Positions 1 through 13,522 are shown, counted from the stretch's first letter. The stretch is DNA of 64,000 bases from Ruminococcus sp. (GCA_015066935.1 SVNK01000001.1:1-64000), one strand, 5' to 3'. Notes: a model not told the origin generated them from the letters alone. Numbers and translations: made by a program.

Positions 1-1
1 G

Positions 2-88
2 AACAAAACAAAGATTAAGCTATATGTTCTCGGAATGTTTATAATTTATGTTCTGGGAGATGTTCTGTTGTTTGTTGAAGGCGTTTAA
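2..88 (+). CDS. C-terminal fragment of a membrane protein, truncated at the window edge
   Basis: Open frame from the window edge to TAA at 86-88; hydrophobic translation NKTKIKLYVLGMFIIYVLGDVLLFVEGV. Confidence 0.4.
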   Translation, partial: NKTKIKLYVLGMFIIYVLGDVLLFVEGV

Positions 89-100
89 TTCGTCACGTAT

Positions 101-338
101 TGACAGAAGACTTGTACATCTGTACAAATTTGAGATTGTCGATAAACATTGCTATTTGCGGACGACCAATGGTCGTCCCTACATTTATACACACAAAACA
201 GCCAATCTGTAGGGATGCCCAATGGGCATCCGCATATAATTGTATTTGTAAATCGGCTTTTTCTACAGCCAGAAGACTTGTACATCTGTACAAGTCTTTT
301 TTTGTTGCCAAAATCTGCGAAGTATGGTATAATATAGG
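101..338. repeat. Intergenic repeat, copy 1: terminator hairpin, palindromic core, terminator hairpin, promoter
   Basis: Nearly identical to 1069-1305. Contains AGAAGACTTGTACATCTGTACAA on both sides of the core 132-270 and the palindromes GGACGACCAATGGTCGTCC and GGATGCCCAATGGGCATCC. Confidence 0.9.
305..333 (+). promoter_or_regulatory. Sigma-A-like promoter TTGCCA-N17-TATAAT
   Basis: Hexamers at 305-310 and 328-333, upstream of the ORF at 390. Confidence 0.65.
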
Positions 339-389
339 AAATCATATTGTTTGATAATCACAATTCGAAGGAGATGCTGTGAAGGTATC

Positions 390-899
390 ATGAAAAAAAA
401 TAAGAGTTTGAAAACAAAAAATAATAAATCCAAATTCAGTACAGTTCAGGATGATCGAATTGTACGGATCTACTTGATCCTTTTTTGTCTTGGTTTTGCC
501 GGCGTTTTTCTCGTATACTATTTCATTAAGCATGATTTGCCAGCAAGTGAATTTGTTGTAGTCATGACGACTTTCGATGAGTATACGTTTTTCGTTTATT
601 TAATGATTGTGTTGCTTATATGGGAATTATTTCTCTTAAACCGTTATAAGAAAAAATGCAGCCGAATCATGCAGAACGGGACATCCTGTATTGGGAATGT
701 ATTAGAGGCAGTTCGTGTGCCGACTTCACTGAAGGGTCACGGTGTAGCCACAAACTGGTGGCAGTATAAGATAAAGCTCCCGGATGGTACGACCGTGACG
801 ACAGAACAGTATTCACATAATTTCATGAGAGAGCTAAACTGGCGTAGATGCACCGTTTATGAGTTGGACGGAGAGTATTACTTCACGGATTTTAAATAA
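390..899 (+). CDS. Hypothetical membrane protein (two predicted TM segments)
   Basis: ORF 351-899; ATG at 390 preceded by GAAGG; hydrophobic segments LILFCLGFAGVFLVYYF and FVYLMIVLLIWELFLL. Confidence 0.7.
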   Translation: MKKNKSLKTKNNKSKFSTVQDDRIVRIYLILFCLGFAGVFLVYYFIKHDLPASEFVVVMTTFDEYTFFVYLMIVLLIWELFLLNRYKKKCSRIMQNGTSCIGNVLEAVRVPTSLKGHGVATNWWQYKIKLPDGTTVTTEQYSHNFMRELNWRRCTVYELDGEYYFTDFK

Positions 900-1068
900 T
901 CAAATTGGAAATTCAATTGAAATCCAAGTCGCTTAGTTCAAAAAATATTCACTGACAGATTTCAATCACTTTTTCTATACCATTTAGTCTCACTTCTATT
1001 GTAACACTACATGAGTTTGTGGTATAATGAGTTTAGAAAATAAAAATGTCATCTATTCTGAGCAAGGG

Positions 1069-1305
1069 TGACAGAAGACTTGTACATCTGTACAAATTTG
1101 AGATTGTCGATAAACATTGCTATTTGCGGACGACCAATGGTCGTCCCTACATTTATACACGCAATACAGCCAATCTGTAGGGATGCCCATTGGGCATCCG
1201 CATATAATTGTATTTGTAAATCGGCTTTTTCTACAGCCAGAAGACTTGTACATCTGTACAGGTCTTTTTTGTTGCCAAAATCTGTGGTGTGTGGTATAAT
1301 ATAGG
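1069..1305. repeat. Intergenic repeat, copy 2
   Basis: Near-identical to 101-338, including both flanking hairpins and the promoter. Confidence 0.9.
1272..1300 (+). promoter_or_regulatory. Sigma-A-like promoter TTGCCA-N17-TATAAT
   Basis: Same promoter as copy 1, upstream of the ORF at 1347. Confidence 0.65.
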
Positions 1306-1346
1306 TGGTCGGACAGATTGATATATTAGAATTTGGAGGGAAAGAA

Positions 1347-2099
1347 ATGAAAAACAGATTATTTATTATTGAAGGTTTGCCTTGTTCAGGGAAAAGTACC
1401 ACATCATCATTTGTTGCCTCACTCTTGGAAGAAAAAGGTGATATTTGTTTGATTGATGAAGGTACGGGGAATCATCCTGCTGATTATGAATTTCATGCAC
1501 TTGCTCCCGCAGGCTTGGTTTCAGATAAAGAAGAGATTGTATCATTATCCAAATTCACAGGGGAGATGTTTGATAAACTTTTAAAATATAAAATATATGA
1601 TTTTCTGCCTTGGGAAATAGAGATGCCGATTATGCTTGATAAATGGCGACAGTTTGTTCAGACCAGTAATGAAAATACAACCTATATTTTCAATTGTGTA
1701 TTGTTGCAAAATCCCATGTGTGAAACGATGATGAGGTTTGGTTTTTCGGAAGATGAGTCTGAAAGCTACATCAGTAAAATTGTCGATATAATTCAGTCGA
1801 TGAAACCTGTTGTTATCTATTTGAAAAACACAGATATTGCTGATTCTATAAAACATACAGCAAAAGAACGTCCGAGCTGGCTTGATAGTGTCATCGATTA
1901 CCATGTGAATGGGAGTTACGGAAAACAAATTGGTGCAGAAGGGTTTGATGGGTACATTAAATGCTTAGAGGAAAGGCAAGCACGTGAATTGAGAATTCTG
2001 AACGGTTTACCTGTGGAAAAGCTTATAGTCGATAATCCTCAACGTGATTGGAATTCTGCTCAAGAAATAATAAAAAAATATTTAATGGCGATTTCATAA
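1347..2099 (+). CDS. P-loop nucleoside/nucleotide kinase-like NTPase
   Basis: Walker A at the N-terminus (MKNRLFIIEGLPCSGKSTTSS); RBS GGAGGG upstream of ATG 1347. Confidence 0.75.
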   Translation: MKNRLFIIEGLPCSGKSTTSSFVASLLEEKGDICLIDEGTGNHPADYEFHALAPAGLVSDKEEIVSLSKFTGEMFDKLLKYKIYDFLPWEIEMPIMLDKWRQFVQTSNENTTYIFNCVLLQNPMCETMMRFGFSEDESESYISKIVDIIQSMKPVVIYLKNTDIADSIKHTAKERPSWLDSVIDYHVNGSYGKQIGAEGFDGYIKCLEERQARELRILNGLPVEKLIVDNPQRDWNSAQEIIKKYLMAIS

Positions 2100-2218
2100 T
2101 ATTGTTTGATAAATTCCAATTTGCCGAACCCAACATATTACATATCTTTTTATGTTATATGTTCAGCATATCAGATTACAATTTCTTCAAAAACACAGAT
2201 TATCAAGGAGGTCAGAAT

Positions 2219-2767
2219 ATGACAACATCAGTCGCAAACAAAAAAATGTCTGTGAAATCACAGACAATCGGAGCTCTTGCAGCTCTTGTTTCTGCCGTAA
2301 TTCTCCCACAGATGATTCATGCTATCGGAGCTGCGGCAGGACTCGGCACTTCACTTGGCGAAATGCTTCTGCCTATGCATCTCCCGATTATCCTTGCGGG
2401 ACTTCTTGCAGGTCCGTTTGCCGCAGGAACAGCAGGCTTTTTATCTCCGCTGATCAGCTTTGCCCTTACAGGTATGCCAACGACTGCCATGCTTCCGTTT
2501 ATGGTGATCGAGCTTGCAATGTACGGCATTTGCTCAGGACTCCTGAAAAATACAGAATTCCCCGACATCTTAAAAGTTCTTGCAGTCCAGATTTCAGGCA
2601 GAGTTTTCCGTGCAGCAGCAATTCTCATAGGATTCTACGGTATGGGTTCTGTTGTAAAGCCTGAAATCATTCTTACAAGCGTCAGAGTCGGCATTATCGG
2701 AATCATATTACAGCTTGTGATAATCCCACTTTCAGTACACGCTCTTAAAAATGCAGACAATGAATAA
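2219..2767 (+). CDS. Putative ECF transporter S component-like membrane protein
   Basis: Internal ATG 2219 after AAGGAGG; repeated hydrophobic helices. The family call is from overall pattern only. Confidence 0.6.
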   Translation: MTTSVANKKMSVKSQTIGALAALVSAVILPQMIHAIGAAAGLGTSLGEMLLPMHLPIILAGLLAGPFAAGTAGFLSPLISFALTGMPTTAMLPFMVIELAMYGICSGLLKNTEFPDILKVLAVQISGRVFRAAAILIGFYGMGSVVKPEIILTSVRVGIIGIILQLVIIPLSVHALKNADNE

Positions 2768-3185
2768 TCTTCAGAATGCTGCAAAAATCCTTTCAGAAGG
2801 CGGATACACCTGCGTTATATGCAGCGATAACGATGTGCAGACCAGCAATCAGAGAGGTGTAGCTCCGCTTCTGAAATGGCTTGACGAAACGAAAAATCTG
2901 TCGGATTACTCTGCGGCTGACAAGGTTGTGGGGAAAGGTGCGGCGTATCTTTATATCCTCCTTGAAATAAAGGAGCTTTATGCACATGTTATCAGTCGTC
3001 CCGCATACGACCTTCTGCAAAAGTACGGTATTCCCGTTTCGTACACAACTATGACAGAACTTGTAAGGAATCGTGACAATACAGGCTTTTGTCCCATTGA
3101 ATCGGCGGTCATTACTATCGACAACCCTCACGAAGCATTGAATGCTATCAGAAAAAAACTCGAAAATATGAAAGTTTGCAGGTGA
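2751..3185 (+). CDS. DUF1893-type protein
   Basis: Overlaps the previous gene; AAKILSEGGYTCVICSDNDVQTSNQRGVAPLL pattern typical of DUF1893. Confidence 0.75.
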   Translation: MQTMNNLQNAAKILSEGGYTCVICSDNDVQTSNQRGVAPLLKWLDETKNLSDYSAADKVVGKGAAYLYILLEIKELYAHVISRPAYDLLQKYGIPVSYTTMTELVRNRDNTGFCPIESAVITIDNPHEALNAIRKKLENMKVCR

Positions 3186-3190
3186 TTATT

Positions 3191-4318
3191 ATGGAAAAAA
3201 ATGAAATCTTTGACGTGTCAAAACTCGGCTTCGGCCTTATGAGACTCCCCGAAAAAGACGGTGAAATCGACTACGACCATGTCTGTCGTATGGTTGATAA
3301 ATACATGGAGGCAGGTCTGAATTACTTTGATACGGCTTATGTATACCACAGCGGAAAATCCGAAGTTGCCGCAAGAGAATGTCTTGTAAAAAGATATCCC
3401 AGAGAAAGCTTTAAAATCGCCACAAAACTGCCGTCATGGTGTATGAAATCAAAAGACGACAGAGACAGAATCTTCAACGAACAACTCGAAAGAACAGGCG
3501 TCGATTATTTCGATTTCTACCTGCTTCACTCCCTTGAGGACGGCAATAACTATGATACTTACGAGCAGCTTGACTGCTTCAACTGGGGATTGCAGAAAAA
3601 ACGTGAAGGAAAAATAAAGCATTTCGGCTTTTCATATCACGGTACTCCCGAACTGCTCGAGGTCGTTCTCGACAGACATCCTGAAATTGAGTTCGTACAG
3701 ATTCAGCTGAATTATGCCGACTGGAAAAACCCTATCGTTCATTCCGGTGAGCTGTACGAAATCCTGAGCAGACGGAATGTTCCGATGATTATTATGGAGC
3801 CTGTCAAAGGCGGAACGCTTGCCTCGCTTATGCCTGAACTCGAAGCTAAACTCAAAGCTGCACGTCCCGATTCTTCAATCGCTTCATGGGCTATGAGATT
3901 TGTAGGCTCTCTTGACGGTATTATAACAATTCTTTCAGGAATGTCCAATGACGAACAGATGCAGGATAACCTCAATACCTTCACAAACTTTGAACCTCTT
4001 TCCGACAGCGAAAAAATGCTTATCGAAGAAGTAAACGAGGTTATGTTCAATTCGCCGCTTATCGGCTGTACATCTTGCCGTTACTGCTGCGACGGATGTC
4101 CGTCAGGGATAAATATTCCCGAAGTTTTCCGTGTGCTCAATACTATAAGACTCTACGGCGAGGAGTGGCGCTCGGGAAATGTCTACAAGGTTCTTACAGA
4201 AAAAAGCGGAAAGGCAAAGGATTGTATTGCCTGTGGTCAGTGTGAAAGTGTGTGTCCGCAGCATCTTTCAATAATCGAGCTGCTCGCTGAAGCTTCGGGA
4301 CACCTCGATAAAGAATAA
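3191..4318 (+). CDS. Aldo/keto reductase with C-terminal 4Fe-4S domain
   Basis: KLGFGLMRLPEKDGEIDYDHV, NYFDTAYVYHSGKSE, and Cys clusters CTSCRYCCDGCP and CIACGQCESVCP. Confidence 0.9.
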   Translation: MEKNEIFDVSKLGFGLMRLPEKDGEIDYDHVCRMVDKYMEAGLNYFDTAYVYHSGKSEVAARECLVKRYPRESFKIATKLPSWCMKSKDDRDRIFNEQLERTGVDYFDFYLLHSLEDGNNYDTYEQLDCFNWGLQKKREGKIKHFGFSYHGTPELLEVVLDRHPEIEFVQIQLNYADWKNPIVHSGELYEILSRRNVPMIIMEPVKGGTLASLMPELEAKLKAARPDSSIASWAMRFVGSLDGIITILSGMSNDEQMQDNLNTFTNFEPLSDSEKMLIEEVNEVMFNSPLIGCTSCRYCCDGCPSGINIPEVFRVLNTIRLYGEEWRSGNVYKVLTEKSGKAKDCIACGQCESVCPQHLSIIELLAEASGHLDKE

Positions 4319-4336
4319 TCGGTCAGCCATATATAA

Positions 4337-4369
4337 AACCGCAGTGATTTTTTACTAATCACTGCGGTT
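4337..4369. terminator. Terminator-like hairpin, left copy
   Basis: AACCGCAGTGATTTTTTACTAATCACTGCGGTT just downstream of the aldo/keto reductase. Confidence 0.75.
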
Positions 4370-4524
4370 GAGATTGTCGATAAACATCGTTGTTTGCGGG
4401 CGAACGCAGTTCGCCCCTACACTATAATACGAATAATAGGCATTTGTAGGGGACGGCGCACCCCAAGGGTACTTCCGTTGGGCGTCCACGACGTCCCGTT
4501 AATATACAGCTTTTTCTACAGACT
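4370..4524. repeat. Dispersed intergenic repeat core, diverged copy
   Basis: Begins GAGATTGTCGATAAAC, ends TTTTTCTACAG; internal palindrome GGGCGAACGCAGTTCGCCC. Confidence 0.85.
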
Positions 4525-4526
4525 GA

Positions 4527-4560
4527 AACGCAGTGATTTTTTACTAATCACTGCGGTTTT
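4527..4560. terminator. Terminator-like hairpin, right copy
   Basis: ACGCAGTGATTTTTTACTAATCACTGCGGTTTT, duplicates the left hairpin. Confidence 0.75.
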
Positions 4561-4565
4561 CTTTT

Positions 4566-4967
4566 TTATGAATGGGATTTGTTTCTATTAATTACTGCCA
4601 TTAAGAATATACATGCTGAGTTGACAATAAGCAATGAACCAAGAGCTAAAATTGCTCCGCTTGATATATCATACACCTTTCCGCTTCCGATATTATCACT
4701 GTTTACCAGCAGAATCGCTAAACCTGCAAAGCTTACTGCCGAAAGGACAAGACTTATCACGCCTGACCTGACTGACTTTTTTGTTTCTGCGTCCTTTGTA
4801 CGCTGATATGCCGATATTGCTATTCCAACCGGCGCAAGAACAAGCGCCGCTACTATTGTTGCAAATAGAACAGGATTCATTGTTTCGTTGCCGATATTCA
4901 CCCAGAATCCGATTACTCCATAAAGAGTCAAAGCCAAAGCCAATATAGTTACAGTTAATTTATTCAT
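4566..4967 (-). CDS. Hypothetical small membrane protein
   Basis: ATG 4967 with upstream GAGGGTG; several hydrophobic segments. Confidence 0.7.
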   Translation of the reverse strand: MNKLTVTILALALTLYGVIGFWVNIGNETMNPVLFATIVAALVLAPVGIAISAYQRTKDAETKKSVRSGVISLVLSAVSFAGLAILLVNSDNIGSGKVYDISSGAILALGSLLIVNSACIFLMAVINRNKSHS

Positions 4968-4978
4968 AGTCACCCTCG

Positions 4979-5065
4979 TTATTTAAATGAGATGGTCTTT
5001 GTATTATTGCTGTCTTTTATATCACCTGGAGTGATTGCTCCAAAATCGCCAACTTCTATTCTCAT
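4979..5065 (-). CDS. Candidate 28-aa small protein MRIEVGDFGAITPGDIKDSNNTKTISFK
   Basis: Reverse-strand ATG 5065 with AAGGTGA upstream; stop TAA 11 nt before the next gene's ATG. Confidence 0.45.
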   Translation of the reverse strand: MRIEVGDFGAITPGDIKDSNNTKTISFK

Positions 5066-5202
5066 GAATTATATCACCTTTTTTACCGTCGTTAAAAGCT
5101 TATATTTGGCTTTTGTTTGCACATTAGTACCTGTATTATAATAACATATTAGCATATAAAAGTCAACACTTTTTCAATAATTAGTTGCATTTTTTACATT
5201 GC

Positions 5203-5550
5203 TTACATTTCTCCGCCGCTTACGTCGATTTCACGCTCAAGAACGGAGGTCGTTCCCGTGAGTCCGCACCACGCACAGGTTATTCTTTCCTCGTTGTTCC
5301 AGCAGCTGAGCTTTCCGCAGCGTCCGCATTGCAGAAAACGTCTTGTTTTGCAGTAGGGACATCCGTTATACTCGTCTGCGGGGTAGAGGTTTCCCGTAAT
5401 CTTGCTTTTGTCGTACCCTTCACGGGCTGCCTTGATCTCACTGATAGGAAATGCCCATGTACGGTACCAGTCGCCCTCGTATTCCTCAACACGCACACCG
5501 TAGGTCTTTTTTACCTCAGGACACTTGAAAAGTATTACATTCGCTTTCAT
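5203..5550 (-). CDS. Zinc-ribbon protein, resembles the TerY C-terminal metal-binding domain
   Basis: Three CxxC pairs: CPYCKTRRFLQCGRCGKLSCWNNEERITCAWCG. Confidence 0.6.
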   Translation of the reverse strand: MKANVILFKCPEVKKTYGVRVEEYEGDWYRTWAFPISEIKAAREGYDKSKITGNLYPADEYNGCPYCKTRRFLQCGRCGKLSCWNNEERITCAWCGLTGTTSVLEREIDVSGGEM

Positions 5551-5615
5551 ATCCGTCTCCTTATATCATTGATATACAAGTACGGGCGACCTTGAATTGG
5601 GTCGCCCGATGTGTT

Positions 5616-9338
<3,723 letters not shown>

Positions 9339-9410
9339 ACTGATGCCTCCTTAGTAATAGTTAAAGGTGGATTATTGGCGAGCCGCATTTTGTCTGCGGC
9401 TCAACACGGA

Positions 9411-12400
9411 TCAATCCTCGTCGGAGGGATCGCCGAGATCGTCGTAATCGAAGTATCCGTCCTCGTCATTCAGACCGAGAGCGTTCTCATCATCCTCATC
9501 ATCAAAGGAAAATTCATCGCCGTCGTCCATGAGTCCGAGACCGTCCTCGTCATCGCCGTCGAGCGAGAAGCCGGCATCGCCCATATCATCATCCGAATAG
9601 GATGAGAGGTCGCCTGTCTCCTCATCGGCAAAGGAATCGCCGGAAACAACAGGCTCATCATCGTCAAAGCTCTGCTTGAGGTCGATTTCCTGCTGATTTT
9701 CGTCAAGAACACGTACATCGAGACAGAGTGACTGCATTTCCTTGATAAGAACCTTGAATGACTCAGGAATACCGGGAGTAGGAACATTCTGTCCCTTTAC
9801 AATAGCCTCATAGGTATTTACTCTTCCGATTGTATCGTCGGACTTGACTGTAAGAATCTCCTGAAGTGTATAAGCTGCACCGTAAGCTTCAAGAGCCCAG
9901 ACTTCCATTTCTCCGAAACGCTGTCCGCCGAACTGAGCCTTACCGCCCAGAGGCTGCTGTGTTACGAGAGCGTAAGGACCTACGGAACGTGCGTGAATCT
10001 TATCGTCAACAAGGTGGTGGAGCTTGAGGTAGTACATATAACCTACTGTTACACGGTTATCGAACTTTTCACCTGTACGTCCGTCGTAGAGTGTGAACTT
10101 ACCGTCCTCGTTGAATGTGAGGGCATTGGGGTTGATAACCTTATCCATGGAGTTAAGCTCGAAGCTGTCGTCCTTGTGAGCCTTGCTCTTTTCATCTGCC
10201 TGACGGAAGCATGCTCTGATGTCATCCTCGTGAGCGCCGTCGAATACAGGAGTCATGATATGCCAGCCGAGTGCCTTACAAGCCATACCGAGATGTACTT
10301 CAAGCACCTGACCGATATTCATTCGTGAAGGTACGCCGAGAGGGTTAAGAACGATGTCAAGCGGTGTACCGTCGGGAAGGAAAGGCATATCCTCCTCGGG
10401 GAGAATTCTCGAAACTACACCCTTGTTACCGTGACGTCCTGCCATCTTATCGCCGACAGTAATCTTACGCTTCTGTGCGATATAGCAGATAACTCTCATG
10501 TTTACGCCTGCGCTGAGCTCATCGCAGTTCTCTCTTGTGAATACCTTTACATCAACGATAACACCCGATTCACCGTGGGGAACCTTAAGGGAGTTATCAC
10601 GTACCTCTCGTGCCTTCTCACCGAAGATTGCACGGAGGAGTCTTTCCTCTGCGGTAAGCTCTGTTTCACCCTTCGGTGTAACCTTACCTACGAGGATATC
10701 GCCTGAGTTAACCTCAGAACCTATGCGGATAATACCGTTTTCGTCAAGATTTGCAAGTGCGTCGTCACCGACATTGGGAATATCACGTGTAATTTCCTCG
10801 GGTCCGAGCTTTGTATCACGGCACTCGATTTCGTATTCCTCGATATGAACGGAAGTGAATACATCCTCACGGACAAGTCTCTCGTTAAGGAGAACAGCGT
10901 CCTCGTAGTTGTAACCTTCCCATGTCATGAAGCCGATGAGAGCATTCTTACCGAGAGAGATTTCTCCGTCTGCGGTAGCGGGACCGTCTGCAAGCACCTG
11001 TCCCTTCTTTACTTCGTCGCCTACAGCAACGATAGGTCTCTGGTTTACGCAGGTACCCTGGTTGGAGCGCTTGAACTTGATGAGGTCATATTTACGCTCG
11101 ATACCTGTTGAATCTATAAGGTGAATCTTGTCTGCGTCAACGTAAGTAACCTTTCCGTCGTAATCGGAAACGATACATACGCCTGAATCTGCTGCTGCCT
11201 TGTACTCCATACCTGTGCCGACAAACGGACGCTCTGTCTTGAGAAGCGGAACTGCCTGTCTCTGCATGTTCGAACCCATGAGCGCACGGTTAGCGTCATC
11301 GTTTTCAAGGAACGGAATCATTGATGTAGCAACAGATACTACCATCTTAGGTGAAACGTCCATGTAGTCTACCTTTTCACGCTCGCACTCAAGAATCTGT
11401 TCACGGTAACGTGCATTTACACGGGGACGTGCAAGTCTGCCGTCCTCACCGATAGGCTCGTTAGCCTGAGCAACAATGAAGTTGTCCTCAACATCGGCGG
11501 TCATGTAGACAACCTCGTTTGTTACGACGCCTGTTGCCTTGTCCACCTTTCTGTAAGGAGCCTCGATGAAGCCGTATTCATTGATACGTGCGAATGTAGC
11601 AAGATAGGAGATAAGTCCGATGTTGGGTCCTTCGGGAGTCTCGATAGGACACATTCTTCCGTAGTGGCTGTAGTGAACGTCACGAACCTCGAATCCGGCA
11701 CGGTCTCTTGAAAGACCTCCGGGACCGAGAGCTGAAAGACGTCTCTTATGTGTAAGCTCGGCAAGGGGATTGTTCTGGTCCATGAACTGTGAAAGAGGTG
11801 AGGAGCAGAAGAATTCCTTCATAGCCGAAGAAATAGGTCTGATGTTGATGAGACTCTGGGGAGTGAGTGTATTCACGTCCTGAGTCTGGATGTTCATTCT
11901 CTCACGGATACCACGCTCCATACGTGCATAGCCGATACGGAACTGGTTCTGGAGAAGTTCGCCTACGCTGCGGATACGTCTGTTTCCGAGGTGGTCGATG
12001 TCGTCAACAGTTCCGACGCCCTCGCAGAGGTTGAGGAAGTAGCTTACTGTTGCGAAAATATCGTCAAGGATGATGTGCTTGGGAACGAGTTCGTCTGCAC
12101 GCTTCTTGATATTTTCTTCAAGCTCGTCAGCGTCAGCGGAACTTTCCATGATTTCCTTGAGAACCTTGTAGGAAACCTTCTCATTGATTCCGTACTTTTC
12201 AGTATTGAAATCAACGTAGCCCTTGATGTCTACCATGCCGTTTCCGATAATCTTGGCGATCTTTTCAACCATACGGATTGCATTCTCGCCGCGGTCGTCA
12301 ACGTAGTATTCCTTTGCCTCGACCTTTACGAATGCACAGTAAACGCCTGCCTGCTCGATTTCGCAAGCCTTGTCGTAGGAGATGATTTCTCCCTCATCAG

Positions 12401-13316
12401 CCATAATTTCGCCTGTATTGGGGTTGACGATAGGCTCTGCGAGGAGATGTCCCGAAAGACGTGAAGCGATACCAAGCTTCTTGTTGTATTTATATCTTCC
12501 GAAGCGGCAGAGGTCATATCTCTTTGCGTCGAAGAAGAGGTTATTGAGGTGTGTGAGAGCACTCTCAACCGTGGGAGGCTCGCCCGGACGGAGCTTCTTA
12601 TATACGTCGATAAGAGCGTCGGAAGTATTCTTTGTCTGATCCTTCTGGAGGATAGTCTGCTTCAGACGGTCGTCAACGCCGAAAAGCTCGTATATTTCCT
12701 CATCGGAGCCGATTCCGAGTGCTCTGATGAAAGTTGTGATCGGGATTTTTCTGTTCTTGTCGATGCGGACGTAAACGACGTCGTTGGAGTCCATTTCGTA
12801 CTCAAGCCACGCACCACGGTTAGGAATAACTGTTGTGCTGAACAGGTCCTTACCTGTCTTATCCTTCTCGAAAGCGTAGTAAACGCCGGGAGAACGTACA
12901 AGCTGTGATACGATAACACGCTCTGCACCGTTGATAACGAAAGTTCCGCTGTCTGTCATAAGCGGGAAATCACCCATGTAGATTTCGCTTTCGCTTACGG
13001 CACCCGTCTCCTTGTTGTAGAGAGCTGCTGTTGCCCTCATAGCAACCTGATACGTAGCACCTCTGGACTTGCACTCTGCAAGCGTATACTTGGGAGTGTC
13101 ATCAAAGCGGTAATCCTTGAAGTTGAGAACGAGATTTCCGTTATAGTCCGTAATTGCGGTCATATCACGGAATACCTCTCTGAGACCTTCCTCACGGAAC
13201 CACTTATACGAAGTCTTCTGCACCTCGATAAGGTTAGGCATCTCAAGAGGCTCGGTAATTTTTCCGAAGCTCATTCTGACATTTTTTCCCATCTGCTTTG
13301 GCGTTACATTCACCAT
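9411..13316 (-). CDS. rpoB: DNA-directed RNA polymerase subunit beta
   Basis: [22 protein letters not shown] start after AGGAGG; conserved beta motifs throughout; start moved from the ORF-track value of 13421. Confidence 0.98.
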   Translation of the reverse strand: MVNVTPKQMGKNVRMSFGKITEPLEMPNLIEVQKTSYKWFREEGLREVFRDMTAITDYNGNLVLNFKDYRFDDTPKYTLAECKSRGATYQVAMRATAALYNKETGAVSESEIYMGDFPLMTDSGTFVINGAERVIVSQLVRSPGVYYAFEKDKTGKDLFSTTVIPNRGAWLEYEMDSNDVVYVRIDKNRKIPITTFIRALGIGSDEEIYELFGVDDRLKQTILQKDQTKNTSDALIDVYKKLRPGEPPTVESALTHLNNLFFDAKRYDLCRFGRYKYNKKLGIASRLSGHLLAEPIVNPNTGEIMADEGEIISYDKACEIEQAGVYCAFVKVEAKEYYVDDRGENAIRMVEKIAKIIGNGMVDIKGYVDFNTEKYGINEKVSYKVLKEIMESSADADELEENIKKRADELVPKHIILDDIFATVSYFLNLCEGVGTVDDIDHLGNRRIRSVGELLQNQFRIGYARMERGIRERMNIQTQDVNTLTPQSLINIRPISSAMKEFFCSSPLSQFMDQNNPLAELTHKRRLSALGPGGLSRDRAGFEVRDVHYSHYGRMCPIETPEGPNIGLISYLATFARINEYGFIEAPYRKVDKATGVVTNEVVYMTADVEDNFIVAQANEPIGEDGRLARPRVNARYREQILECEREKVDYMDVSPKMVVSVATSMIPFLENDDANRALMGSNMQRQAVPLLKTERPFVGTGMEYKAAADSGVCIVSDYDGKVTYVDADKIHLIDSTGIERKYDLIKFKRSNQGTCVNQRPIVAVGDEVKKGQVLADGPATADGEISLGKNALIGFMTWEGYNYEDAVLLNERLVREDVFTSVHIEEYEIECRDTKLGPEEITRDIPNVGDDALANLDENGIIRIGSEVNSGDILVGKVTPKGETELTAEERLLRAIFGEKAREVRDNSLKVPHGESGVIVDVKVFTRENCDELSAGVNMRVICYIAQKRKITVGDKMAGRHGNKGVVSRILPEEDMPFLPDGTPLDIVLNPLGVPSRMNIGQVLEVHLGMACKALGWHIMTPVFDGAHEDDIRACFRQADEKSKAHKDDSFELNSMDKVINPNALTFNEDGKFTLYDGRTGEKFDNRVTVGYMYYLKLHHLVDDKIHARSVGPYALVTQQPLGGKAQFGGQRFGEMEVWALEAYGAAYTLQEILTVKSDDTIGRVNTYEAIVKGQNVPTPGIPESFKVLIKEMQSLCLDVRVLDENQQEIDLKQSFDDDEPVVSGDSFADEETGDLSSYSDDDMGDAGFSLDGDDEDGLGLMDDGDEFSFDDEDDENALGLNDEDGYFDYDDLGDPSDED

Positions 13317-13414
13317 AGGCGGAACCTCCTTGTATTTTTTCACAGCAGGCGGCTTTTGTGCCGAGACCCCAATCTCCGACAAGTGTCTGCCGTGATATTT
13401 TTTTGAAAAAGCTA

Positions 13415-13443
13415 TTGACAATTTGTTTTGCTTATGCTATAAT
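13415..13443 (+). promoter_or_regulatory. Consensus sigma-A promoter TTGACA-N17-TATAAT, plus strand, pointing away from rpoB
   Basis: TTGACA 13415-13420, TATAAT 13438-13443. Confidence 0.65.
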
Positions 13444-13486
13444 AACTTGATAATAGGGACAGAATCCCATACTGATGCATTATATT

Positions 13487-13515
13487 ATTATAATGCATTA
13501 AAAAAGCCCTGTCAA
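13487..13515 (-). promoter_or_regulatory. Consensus sigma-A promoter TTGACA-N17-TATAAT, likely rpoBC promoter
   Basis: Reverse complement: -35 at 13510-13515, -10 at 13487-13492; oriented toward rpoB. Confidence 0.7.
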
Positions 13516-13522
13516 GGGCTTT
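13499..13522 (-). terminator. Intrinsic terminator-like hairpin containing the -35 of the rpoB promoter
   Basis: Reverse strand AAAGCCCTTGACAGGGCTTTTTT. Confidence 0.6.

Noticed and set aside
85-354. Overlapping ORFs on both strands at 85-354 and 1049-1304
   Set aside because: They translate the duplicated palindromic repeat, have near-identical peptides at both copies and no RBS; treated as repeat DNA, not genes.
13317-13421. Upstream start for RpoB at 13421 giving [18 protein letters not shown]
   Set aside because: The frame opens with TTG and lacks a ribosome-binding site, while ATG 13316 has AGGAGG at proper spacing and matches the usual RpoB N-terminus.
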